Positions 35,858-46,274 of a DNA stretch of 64,000 nt are shown here, piece by piece. Source of the stretch: Typhlomys cinereus (Eukaryota; Chordata; Mammalia; Rodentia; Platacanthomyidae). The notes under the pieces are model-generated. The model did no database searches and had not been told where the DNA came from. It was given only the letters and a program-made list of their open reading frames with translations. The stretch covers positions 16,392,085 to 16,456,084 of the forward strand of contig JALPQD010000006.1 in the NCBI GenBank assembly GCA_023101885.1, read 5' to 3'. Numbering within the stretch: position 1 is the first letter of the stretch; every line of letters begins with the position of its first letter. A program made the translations under genes and the position numbers.

Positions 35858-38400
35858 CTTATGTATGTGTATTTCTACATGGACACATTTATTTCTCCAT
35901 ACTCCAATTAAGGAATATTTGATTCTGCTTTATTTAAAAAATTATAGTCATTGAAAAGAACCCCCAAATTGTACTATTTGGTGATTTTGGCTAAAGAACT
36001 AGTAATGCAGCTGTGCAGATCTGCTAGACCAATTAGATACTTGCCTGCTGCAATCTAAGCACACATACCAGCAAGAGGGTGGCTTTGTTACATTCTTTTC
36101 TCTCATAAAGATACACAATATGTCTACAACAATCCTTTTCAGAGATTTGATACGACTTACTAATTTATATATCTTAAAAGATGGACTTTTAGGTAAAAGG
36201 GCAAAAGTGAAATTGTTCAGGGAAAAGCAGAATAAACTCTATAGGAGATGCGTTCATTTGGTTGCTGTATGAATGTACACACCATCAGGAGATTTAAGAG
36301 AGAATCACATGGAGTGATATTCCAATGCACTAAGGGAACATAAGAGACACACACACTGCATGCATACAAACAAAGCTCTGCATGTTGCTTTCTGAATAGC
36401 GTAACCAAGACTAGCATGACCTTCCAGGGAGCTGAGGAGCCGCTTCAGAGTCGGCCTTGGCTCAGATCCCAGGAACTGAGCTCTCTAGATGCTGAGGCCA
36501 GCATGCTGTGCCTGAGAAGCCACGGGGATAAACCAATGCTCTCCCAGAGACAGCAAAGCAACATAACTTGAAGGGCTAAGGGTAAGGTTTTGTTGTTCCC
36601 AATGAATTAGCATCTCCTTTGTCACAAAAGGATATACATTAAATACACGCTGCTAAAGAGCATCTGCTTGATGTTCTTGGCAGAGCATAAGATCCAGAGG
36701 CAGAATTGAAGGTAGAAGTCATGACTAGTATATGGGACCCTTGCCAGAACACACCTTGTTACTGTGAATGCAGCTTATTTTCTTGCAGAATAGGGAAAAA
36801 TGGACATTCATCGTATTTACCATGTGTATTAAAGTCTAGGTAGCTGAACTGCAAAAAAAAATCACAAAATTGCAACATATGCAAGGGAACATTTTGACTG
36901 GGAGTCCCAAACTAACATATTCTGAAATCTACTTATGTTAACATTGAGCTTGTGCTTTTCATAGGCTGTTCACGGACAGCTAGATATGCTATTCATGGAC
37001 AGCTGGGTCTATCCAGCACAAGGCTCTTCTACTAAGTAACTGCTTAGATTGAGTCTCTTTAAGAATTTTAGTCTGTAATTCTGTCTTCCCATACTTCCAT
37101 CCACCCATTCCTCTGTTTGCAGGTGTAAGACTACCGTGCCACTCATTGCTGTATCTTCTCTTCTTCGTCCCTCTCCAACCTGCCCATACGTATCTTCTAA
37201 TAAAATCCTGACATATCTCATTCCATTTAGGTGTCCACTTCTTAGGTCATCCAAAATGAAACACACAGTAAGATGTCATGACTTCATTTCATTTACACAA
37301 CAAAGCCATGGAATTCCTATTAATACCTAAGTTTTACAAACATGGGAACAGAATACAAAGAGACTAAATGAAAAATAAAACAGTTCTTATATCAAAAAGT
37401 TCTTGTGAAAATACAGGGAAATCATATATTTGGAAAGGCTTCATAACTAGTATTGATTTTTAGGTGTTGGTGGGTTGGGGTATTGACCCAACCAGGACAT
37501 CCAACTATTGTCAGTTATTTTCCACACATTTCAGATTCTTAGGGTGTAAAATGTTTCACATCCACAAGCACCATGGAAATGAAATGCTATATTTTCTCCA
37601 AACCCTTTTCTCACATCATTATGTACCTGTTTCATTAAGGAAAGAGAAGAGAAGGACTGGGACAAGTGTGCTGGGGCACTATGACATGCATAACATGGCA
37701 TTATTCTCAAAAGATTCAAAGATCTATTCTCCTAACCTCTCCAATCAGCATAATAGCCAGTAATTTACTAACCATGAAGGGAGACAAAACTTCAAAAATA
37801 AAAATAATTTTTGCTTTTGTTAAAGCTTTACCCAGAGCATTTGGAAAATGGAAGGTTACAGATACGTGCATGATAACATCAAAGAGAACATCCATAAATA
37901 AGTAAAAGTGGAAGAAAAAATGGTGGTATCAAAACATGGAATATTCAGAGTGAACCACCAATATATGCTGTCCTTCAACTCTGATCACAGAGTCCGGAAT
38001 AATTAAAAGCTGACATGTGTCCCTTTGGTGAAATAGAGGTGGACACTAATTGTTTGCTTCACATACTCTCAACCAAGATCTTACCAGTACACTTTCTTTT
38101 AGCTGGGACATATCACTTTGCTCCCTGAATATCATCTAGGTTGCACTGAGTTGTATCTGTGTCCAGCAAATAACTGAAAACTGCTGAAATTTTAATCTGA
38201 ATCACAATCCAGAATATATTTCTACAGACCCATAAGTCAAGCACAGAAGGTCAGGGAAGAAGGACATTTTAAGCCAAATACCGCTTTGAAATATCCTAGA
38301 CAATTTCTAGTATTAATTTTATTGACAATGCAGAGAACAGGGGCAGGAAAAAATCTGAAAGAAAAAGTAACATCCAAGGTGTGGTAAGTCAAAATAACGC
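35858..38400. other. Non-coding DNA, nothing recognised
   Basis: Frames up to 99 codons (37464-37763, plus), none recognisable. No transposon identified. Confidence 0.45.
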
Positions 38401-39060
38401 AGGGTATGAAATAGACATGTGTCAATAAACAGGAAGGAAGCTTTGCAGATTTCTTGTGCTATCTATAGATTGCTCCAAAACACAAAAGGTCCGAGACAGC
38501 AACAGGGCTGCAACTGTTGCCTTGGTGGTTTCACCGCAGAATTACTGAAGGAGATAAACTACTTAGATCAACTGATGAGTTTGGAATCCTTTGGGAGTCA
38601 AAATGCCCATCTCTTCAGGCTGAGTGTATACTACCACCTCTAGCAGACAGCAATTCCAGAGAAACCAAGGAGCTTGGGGAACAATCAGGAGACAGCAACC
38701 CCTCCTCCCTGAACGTTCTGACAGTTCTTATGACTGAGATGCATTCCTGGGAATGGAGATACCAGCTTGCCTGTCCCAAGAGGGCAGTAAGCAGCAGGAA
38801 ACTGAACCTCTTCGGCGGGTGTCACTGGCTTCTTCATTTGTTTTCATTTGCCACAGACACTTCCACTTAAAATACTTGGAAGAATATCTCAATATGCCCC
38901 TTCGTTGTGCTCCATGCAGAAAGGAAAGTGAATCCATTTACCCTCTCCTCTGTGGGCGGCTTCAGTTCTGCTTCATCAGGGGTTGCAAGGACCTTGAGAA
39001 CGAGCTGCCTTCAGCATCTCACCACTTTAAGGGACAGACAGCTGCTGAGTCATGATGAGT
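38401..39060 (+). other. Less AT-rich block with overlapping open frames, status unknown
   Basis: Overlapping plus frames of 74 (38419-38643), 117 (38517-38870) and 100 codons (38753-39055) lie in a block visibly less AT-rich than its flanks. A possible splice acceptor (pyrimidine run ending CCACAG) sits at about 38836-38858. None of the three translations matches a family I know, and no donor site, start context or poly-A signal decides the case. It could be an unannotated exon, a lncRNA or chance. Confidence 0.2.
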
Positions 39061-39200
39061 GACAGCAGTAAACATGGATTTACATGATTAGTTCACATAC
39101 ATTGATCAAAATGAGGACTGAAACAGACCAAAAATTATATACACACTCCAAAACAAATCTCTGGCCCCTCTACTTTCCAATCTCCTTTTGAATATTGCAA

Positions 39201-39246
39201 TGCTTTCTATAGCAGCAAATAGAGTATCTCTTGATGAAAGTCACAA
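39201..39246 (+). repeat. 46-bp short dispersed duplication, copy 1
   Basis: Matches 40070-40115 at 45 of 46 positions (39237 is A, 40106 is G). The flanks are unrelated. It is not a SINE or L1 piece that I recognise. Confidence 0.9.
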
Positions 39247-39261
39247 ATCCTTCATTAAAAG

Positions 39262-39282
39262 ACACACACACACACACACACA
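39262..39282. repeat. Short (AC)n tract
   Basis: About ten AC units followed by A7. Confidence 0.9.
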
Positions 39283-39439
39283 AAAAAACCACTCAGCTTG
39301 TTTAGTATTTACTGACTTTTTGCTGTTGTTTAAAATGAGCCCATGTGATATTTCTTACTCCTAAATCTTGCAGGTAGTTTTGTCATTAAGTATCAGTTAG
39401 CCAAACACTTGAGGAAGGAATGGCCTTTTTTCATTCCTT

Positions 39440-39600
39440 GTTATTGTCTGTTCCCTATGCATATTCCAAGCTTCTCTCCATTCCCTTATTTACTGTTGCT
39501 GGTTCATCTGATAATACAATTGGGAAAAATCCCAGTAGTGGTATAGTAGGGTCATATGGCACTTCATCCTTAACTTTTCTAACACACAGTTGACTCATTT
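39440..39600 (-). mobile_element. Small L1 ORF2 fragment
   Basis: The minus strand translates to VPYDPTIPLLGFFP, close to the conserved (I/V)PYDPAIPLLGIYP block near the ORF2p C-terminus. After the block the sequence departs quickly from ORF2, so it is a short decayed relic. The edges are approximate. Confidence 0.65.
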
Positions 39601-40069
39601 CCTTTAATCCTCCTTCTGAGAATATGTTTTCTCGGGAAGACCACAGACTATTTGTTCCCATTGCTGTTTCTCAGAGAGGAAACCAATCTTTATCACATAT
39701 CTACCTGGGGCCATAGTGACCATGTTGTGGGGATACACTGTTTACAGACCTTGGCCTCAAACTTGACACAATCCACACATACAACATAATCCATACCTCA
39801 ACTACAGTGACAGTAGAAACAAGATGATAAACTGGCTTCTGTTTTCCTTTCATTTTTCTTCTCCACTTGGTCATAACTCAGACTAAGAAAATCCTCTTGT
39901 TTGGAAGCTCCTTGAAAACACAAATATCTATTGTACCAATGTTTTCTTATCATATGACTAAAATATATCTCCTAATAGTAAATTCACTGCAATCGATGGG
40001 TTTAAAGCTATAGCATAAATATGGCAGTAAGTGGTGATTCGAAACTAAAGTTCAGGCAATGCATAGGAG

Positions 40070-40115
40070 TGCTTTCTATAGCAGCAAATAGAGTATCTCT
40101 TGATGGAAGTCACAA
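40070..40115 (+). repeat. 46-bp short dispersed duplication, copy 2
   Basis: Second copy of 39201-39246, in the same orientation, starting 869 bp downstream of the first. Confidence 0.9.
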
Positions 40116-40189
40116 GAAGACATATTGGCTCTCAAAGAACCTTCTATGAACTTATTAAGTTCAGTGACTATAGTATCCCATTTATGTAC

Positions 40190-40202
40190 ACACACATGCA
40201 CA

Positions 40203-40241
<39 letters not shown>
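40190..40241. repeat. (AC)n microsatellite
   Basis: AC repeat with one CC interruption. Confidence 0.95.
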
Positions 40242-40242
<1 letters not shown>

Positions 40243-40384
40243 CAAATAAGATTTCTGAATAATCAGAAATTCTTTATTGATAAAATGCTCTAGAATAAAA
40301 ACATGGAAGCTTTTACCATTATGCTTATATTCTGGACAGACTGTAATTAATTATAGAAAACTAAAAAGATAAGTTAGAAAAATG

Positions 40385-40669
40385 GGATGGAAGATGGCTT
40401 AGCTGATAAAGCACTTGCTGTGCAAGAAAAAGCATAAGTGTTCTGATCCCAGATGAAGATAAAATGTTGGATGTGCATGGCAGCTTTACTGTAATCCTGT
40501 AATGCCATTCATAAAGGTGGAAACTGGGAATTCCAAGAGCAAATTTGGCAACCAGGCTAGTCATAGTCAAGACTCTTTCTCAAAAGAATAAAGTCGAATA
40601 ATGAATTCTTATAAAAACCTTAATCCTACAAATGTACATAGATACATGTGTACCTATATTCATGCAAAC

Positions 40670-40720
<51 letters not shown>
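40385..40720 (+). mobile_element. B4-like (RSINE1-type) composite SINE
   Basis: tRNA-like head GATGGCTTAGCTGATAAAGC with CACTTGCTGTGCAAG, as in the RSINE1 head. A B1-like part follows: GTAATCCTGTAATGCC in place of GTAATCCCAGCACTTGG, CCAGGCTAG, and AGACTCTTTCTCAAAAG as the B1 end. The tail has a long CA tract (40671-40719). B4 elements are fusions of a tRNA SINE with a B1-like unit, and this copy shows that order. It is well diverged. Confidence 0.75.
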
Positions 40721-40721
<1 letters not shown>

Positions 40722-41765
40722 GTAATATGAACATGGAAAAAGAAAAAGGAAAAGTAAGCAAATCTAGCATAAAGATCATAAGGTTCTTCTCAATGCCTTT
40801 AAGATGATTTCTCTTTACAGAATAACAATGCAAATAATTTCTGATAATAAAGATATATTCCATGCTAGTTTTGAGGGCAGCAATTTGGAGAACTATGCAT
40901 ATGCTTATTGCAATATACATACTTTGCTATGAGGAAACATACACATTTGGGGCACATTTCACCATAAACATGATTATTAGCATTATTTTAAAACCGTTTG
41001 TCTGTCTACATCGGCCACAGAGAGTGAACGTCACGGATCCTCCTGCACAGGATACTGCCATGCTTGTGAGAGACAAAGAGAAGTCTGCACCACAACTCCC
41101 TGTGAGAAAAGTTCTGAACATTGTTCATCTTACTGAGGGAATGCAGGTCAGTTCCACACATGACAAAGGTAATGCTCTAGGCACTCAGATGCCCAGGGGT
41201 GCACAAAAGAGTCACTTTAAGTTATTTCAAATACAGTGAACACTAAGAGCAATTGAAAATCCTCCCAAACCAAAAACCCAGTGGTCAATTTGGGTTTTTG
41301 GATGAATTGCTAAAGAGCAATCTCAGAATGTAGCACCATCCTGTAACACCAAAACCCCTCCAGGCTTTAGAAATATCTGTGTTCCTGAAACACATTATAG
41401 AAGATAGTCCCAGGGATTAATTTCTTCTCAGAAATATTTCCTTCTTTAATGTGCAAGTAGTTGATATTGTCCTATTACTGTGCCTTCAAGATTGACTCTT
41501 GTATAGTATATGTGTCATTTTGATTCACATAATATTATTTGGTAATTGAAATTTTTGCTAAAATTGATACTATTGACAATTTTCCTTTACAAACACAGAT
41601 ATTTCCTATAATGTTAATTTCTACTACAATCTTAATGCAGTTCTATACTTGTATATCTGGTTATAGTTTTGATACATATGAAGGAGTATAATAATACATT
41701 AATCAAACATTGTGTACATTTATGTGTCTCCTGGCATTGTTTCTTGGAAAAGAGAAGTACATGTG
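40721..41765. other. No feature recognised, one 125-codon plus frame
   Basis: The frame at 40862-41239 is the longest here not made of repeats. Its second half (about 40990-41239) is less AT-rich and polar, but it contains no domain I recognise and the first half is hydrophobic AT-rich sequence. I do not call it a gene. Confidence 0.3.
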
Positions 41766-42083
41766 TAATGGTTACTCTTAATTGTTGCTGTGAGACAGCA
41801 CCCAAAGTCAAACAACTTAAGGGAGAAAGGGAGATTTATTTAGCTTACGGTTCTAGAGGGGATATATGGTTTTTCAAAGTGGAGGCAGCATGGCTGGGTG
41901 GCCAAAGCTGGAGGAGGTTATGTTACTGCAAACATCTTCGAGGCTGAGAGTTGCAAGACTGCTTGCTGCAAAGGCAGACCCACCCCTTGTGGCTGCCTTC
42001 CTCCAACAAGGCTCCACCTCTCAAGGTGCCATGGCCTTGCCAAATACATGAGACTGTGGGGGACACATTTTAAACCATGACAC
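41766..42083 (-). mobile_element. Rodent interspersed repeat (TTGCTGTGAGACA type)
   Basis: The phrase order is characteristic of a common rodent repeat: TTGTTGCTGTGAGACAGCACC, GGGAGAAAGGGAGATTTATT, GCAGCATGGC, CTTCCTCCAACAAGGC, TCCACCTC, ATGAGACTGTGGGGGACA and TTTAAACCATGACAC. It is probably an LTR-like or MER-type non-autonomous element. The strand is inferred from the AATAAAT motif on minus. Overlapping frames of 60-92 codons are shadows. Confidence 0.6.
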
Positions 42084-43382
42084 TTTTTTTTAAATGTGTG
42101 TGTGTGTGTTTTCTGTGAATACACAAATTTTATTATGAAATTTTAAAATGCTACAAAAAACCTAAACTTATAAACACAGAATATCATGATTCCCTTGTTA
42201 ATTTAGTGTATATATTTTTATTTATTTTAAATTTAGATTTATATATAAATAAGAAATTAAATCCTTCTTCCATCCACTGAAAATGAAATCTGTTTTTAGT
42301 ATAGGCCAAGATGGAAGAAAATGGTGGTAGATATTTAGATATACAAGGAAAAAAGACACATCTCCAAGTGTCTCTGAAGAGGTATATGACAATAAAGGAA
42401 AAAAAAAACTGACAGAAGAATGGATGAGCCAGCAGAGTTTTGCTTTATATGCGACATTGTACACTTATTATTCACATGAGGACTAATTTATAAACCCAAA
42501 TAGTGTTTATAAACTGCACTATCCTAATGGAAATGAAAGCATTAATACAACCAGAGGATTCTTTACTTTCCAGGTTTTAATTAAAATCACAGGCGTTAAG
42601 AAGTGAAAGTGTCTTCGTGGAATACAAGTCTAATGAAGTACTTCTCGCCCTTCCCCATGCTCTGTGTGCAGTCCCAGCTTTCTGGCAACAGTCATTTGAA
42701 AATCCTCCACTCATGCAAGCACAAGAGCTCTCTCTCCTCTCTGAAATTTAGAAAAGCAAATTATATGATTTTTTAAATAAATATAATTGCCAAGACAGAG
42801 TTAGTGAAAATAATAGTAAGGCATAAGTAAAATTCAGAAACAGAGAGGAAAGGAAGAAGGGAAGAATAGAAGGAGAGAGGAAGAGAGATGAAAATTGAGA
42901 GAGAGATAGAGAGGGTGAGAGAGAGAGACTTAGAACATGATGCCTTAATTGGATAACTGAACCATTAGAGGTAAATTTCTTTGTTTTCTTCATACTGAGT
43001 AGAAAACTAGCAGACAGGGAAGAATGTCAGTTCAGTAGAGGCAATGTGTGGATACAGCAAAGACAATTCTAAGGAAGACAAGTAGAAGAAAAAGAAAATA
43101 ATCATTCTGAGGACACTCACATCAGAAGAAAAGAATGAAACATGAGCTTGATACCAAATATAAGAGGACAATTACTGGGAACATTAAGATGCAAACTGCG
43201 CCAAAATGCCGCCTGTCTCTGTTACACATCCTGTATGGTCCTTACCTTTCATTTCCTACTGATATCACCTATCTATAAGGAGGAAGAAAAGCTTAAGTGA
43301 AATTAAACTGTTTACCATGAGGCAGTAAAAAGGAAAAACACATTATATATCTAGTCAAAGAAATTTGCATGTAAAGACACAA

Positions 43383-43383
<1 letters not shown>
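42084..43383. other. No gene recognised; GA-rich patch
   Basis: Contains a purine-rich patch at about 42838-42930 (GAGAGAGA with GGAAGAAGG). Otherwise AT-rich and unrecognised. Confidence 0.45.

Positions 43384-43419
<36 letters not shown>
43384..43419. repeat. (CA)n microsatellite
   Basis: Pure CA units. Confidence 0.95.
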
Positions 43420-43421
<2 letters not shown>

Positions 43422-43475
43422 TATAATCAGGTAAGATTAGGAATTAATATCACAAATGTATGCAAGCAAAGTTGT

Positions 43476-43477
<2 letters not shown>

Positions 43478-43511
<34 letters not shown>
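43478..43511. repeat. (TA)n microsatellite
   Basis: Pure alternating AT, 60 bp from the CA tract. Confidence 0.95.
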
Positions 43512-43515
<4 letters not shown>

Positions 43516-43849
43516 GTCTTCTTTTTTGCTGCATACACATTTCTGACTTTGACACTATAGCTACATTTCTAGACTTGTTTATTTTAAACACTATGTGAAC
43601 ATCTTCTGAGAATAAATACATTGATACCTGATTTACTAATGAATTTGTTTTTTTTTTAAATCCTTATTGTGGTAAATAGGTTCCATTCTCTGAGGAATAT
43701 GTAACTAAAGGATAAATTTATTCTAATAACCTCAGAGAAGCAAAATATTGTCATTAATTGTTTTCTATTAATTCAATATGGTCAATGAAAGAATAAATTA
43801 TTCATCTATCCTTGAAAGTGACCAGAGAATGATATGCCTTCAGATAAAG

Positions 43850-44695
43850 CACCACATTTTTTTTGAGTAATTTAAAAAAAATTTATTTCCACTCATACAA
43901 ACTTAACAAGTATACCGGTCCCCCCATCTCCCTGTGCCCCCCACCCCACCCCCGTTCCCTCCCCATCCCCTATTGCCTCCCCTTCCAATCCCCGGAGCCT
44001 CCTTTAATGAGCATGCCAAACTCTCCTCTGGGTCCTTCTCTCCGATGAGGTGCAAGGACCCAGGAGCATTTCCCAGAACCGTTTCCTGTGTTCCCTTTAA
44101 GCATAGGAACACTACTGTGGCTGTCAATCCCCTGCCTCCAAGGATCCTAGTGCCTTTAGCCAACGCTAGAGTTTGTCGGGTCAATAGTGTGTAGGACATT
44201 GCGAGGGCATGCAAAGTCCAATTATAATTACTTCGGCCCTAGCTTGTGTGGAGATTCTTGCATATCGTTACTCCTCCCATCCTTGTGCTCTTACAATCTT
44301 TTTTTTTAATTTTTTTTATTTTATTATTTATTCAGTTGTGAGTGTGTGTGCGTGTATGTATGTATGTGTGTGTCTGTGTGTGTAGAACCACGGACGAATT
44401 CGGGAACCACCGTGGACACTTCCACCTCCTCCTTGTTTACTCTTTCCCGGGATTCACAGGCTCCGCCCTACCAGGACCAGAAACGCAGGCCGCCCCTGCT
44501 TCCGCCCGGCGTCTATACGTGGGGTCTAGGATCCGAACTCAGGACCTTCCGCCTGCAAGGCAGAGGCTTAACCCCTGAGCCACCTCTCCAGCCCCTGCTC
44601 TTACAATCTTATCGCCCCCTCTTCCGCAAATTTCCCTGAGCCTCAGGATGGGGAGAGATTAGGCTGGCCTAGTTCCAAGTGCAAACCACCACATT
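43850..44695 (-). mobile_element. 5'-truncated L1 3' UTR, split by a nested young SINE
   Basis: Minus-strand L1 3' end. The left edge is AT-rich (ATTTATTTCC), then the polypurine tract in reverse (43920-43995). The 3' UTR runs to about 44285 and resumes at 44611-44686. The same UTR is recognisable on plus at 60540-61130 (shared phrases: GATAAGATTGTAAGAGC, TGCAAGA, CACTAGGATCCTTGGAGGC). CACCACATT at 43850-43858 and 44687-44695 is a candidate 9-bp target-site duplication. The minus frame 43903-44214 lies in the UTR and is not a gene. Confidence 0.85.
44286..44610 (-). mobile_element. Young SINE, intact, nested in the L1, 15-bp target-site duplication
   Basis: Perfect duplications TGCTCTTACAATCTT lie at 44286-44300 and 44596-44610. 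The duplicated bases belong to the L1 3' UTR, which proves the order of insertion. The head is at the right, the body is CpG-rich (GGACGAATTCGGG, TTCCGCCCGGCGTC), a TG tract lies at about 44341-44383 and a T-rich tail at 44301-44330. This is one of the best-preserved members. Confidence 0.95.
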
Positions 44696-45740
44696 GGTGT
44701 TTCACTTAACGATAACTGTGTGGGATCTATGCTGCAACAGATGCATGGACAGAAATATGCTTAACTTTGATAGGTTATTTTAAAAATAAACAAATTGATT
44801 ACAAAAGCCTGAAAATGCACAAAGCAAAGTTAAATATTAGTTTTTATCCCCTTTTTCTTGCTTATATATGTTCTCGGATTTCCCAAACTTGCTCTTACAT
44901 GTATATCACTAAAAACCATCAATATCAAATAAGTATAACACTGTTCTTATATGTCTAATAAGCATATGATTAATAAATCAAATTGGATATGAAATAAGTG
45001 TACTCTCACCAATTAGATGTTTCTCTAATCAAATTCCAGTATTTTATATAACTTACATTCTTTTAAATTATATTTTCACATTTTTACTCGGATTCTGATT
45101 TAAATAATAAGGAATGTATTCTTTGGACTTTTTATGATATTTAAAGCATATATAAAGGAAGAAAATGGAATTTTCTTAGCCTTCTTGTATACTGGTTATT
45201 ATTCTGAGTACATAATATATAATGGCACTATATTTTATTATAATCATCATAGCATTGTGTGAGATAGGTGCCTGTATTATCATTGTACAGTCAAGTAAAT
45301 TGAGGACCAAATATTAAATAACTTATCCACAATTATACACTAGTAAGTAGTAGAGTTAGGTTATGATCTTTAGAACTATTTTACATACTCAAAGCATTCT
45401 TATGATGAAAAAGTAAATTGAAGTTGAATAAACTGAGTGACCAATTGAATAATGATATCTGAGTCAAAAGAGTGACTTTAAAATGATCTGAGTGGATATC
45501 CTCCATGTATCAGTGAAATTCTATGCTGAGAAAGTGGTTCCATAATATAAGAAATACTCACAACGATGGTACAAATATCAACTATGATCATGTGTATGTG
45601 TCTCTCCAAGTTTATCATGTAAGCCTTAATCTTCTGTTTTACACTGCTGTATTCTACATACTTGACCTGGCTAGAGGTTTAGAATGATTCTGAAAGTTTT
45701 CTTAAAGAAAGAATAAGCAAACCACAGAAATATGATGTTT
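44696..45740. other. AT-rich non-coding DNA, nothing recognised
   Basis: No frame or transposon recognised. Confidence 0.45.
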
Positions 45741-46157
45741 AAAAAAGTCAAAGGTGAACTTAACCAGATGTCTCATTACTTACTTTCAGTCCTTGATGGT
45801 GGCCTATTTTCTCTCCTGTAACATAGTCCCCTCTCTCCTTTTTTCTGGTGTAGCCCTCCTACCCCATCTCTCCTGTTCATAATTCTTGCAATTACTGTAT
45901 GTTTTACAGAGATTTATCCTTGAGGAGAGTAGGACCCAGAGGACAGTTGGGGATACACATTTAAGGATGCTCCAGGGATGGGAGGGGGAGGCACTGGGGG
46001 ATGGGGAGGAAGGGGGAGGAGAGGGGGCACAGGGCGGTGGGAGGTCGGAGGGAGGGAGGGGACGGGTGTACCTGTTAAGTCTGTATGAGTGGAAATACAA
46101 AAAATAAAAATATAAAAATTAACACAAAAATATTTTCTTCAGAAAAAAGTCAAAGGT
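45741..46157 (+). mobile_element. Twin-primed short L1 insertion with 15-bp target-site duplication
   Basis: Perfect duplications AAAAAAGTCAAAGGT lie at 45741-45755 and 46143-46157. The first is preceded by TTT, an L1 endonuclease TT/AAAA site. Between them, about 45771-45923 is L1 3' UTR on minus (same text as 5812-5962: TCCTTGATGGTGGCCTATTT) and about 45924-46140 is L1 3' UTR on plus with the polypurine tract (45974-46066) and an A-rich tail. About 165 bp of L1 between the two parts is missing. This is the standard twin-priming outcome. Fifteen bases at 45756-45770 match neither part. The 98-codon minus frame is not a gene. Confidence 0.92.
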
Positions 46158-46229
46158 ATATTAGACAATGAAGATATCCATTCATAACCAATAATTCCTA
46201 AGTGACTCTGGAAGGAAGAGATAGTTTCC

Positions 46230-46230
<1 letters not shown>

Positions 46231-46273
<43 letters not shown>
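46231..46273. repeat. (TG)n microsatellite
   Basis: Pure TG units, 74 bp from the L1 insertion. Confidence 0.95.

Positions 46274-46274
<1 letters not shown>

Noticed and set aside
43903..44214. 103-codon minus frame, Gly-rich
   Set aside because: Lies wholly in the L1 3' UTR polypurine region.
45804..46100. 98-codon minus frame, Pro/Ser-rich
   Set aside because: Spans the twin-primed L1 and its purine tract.
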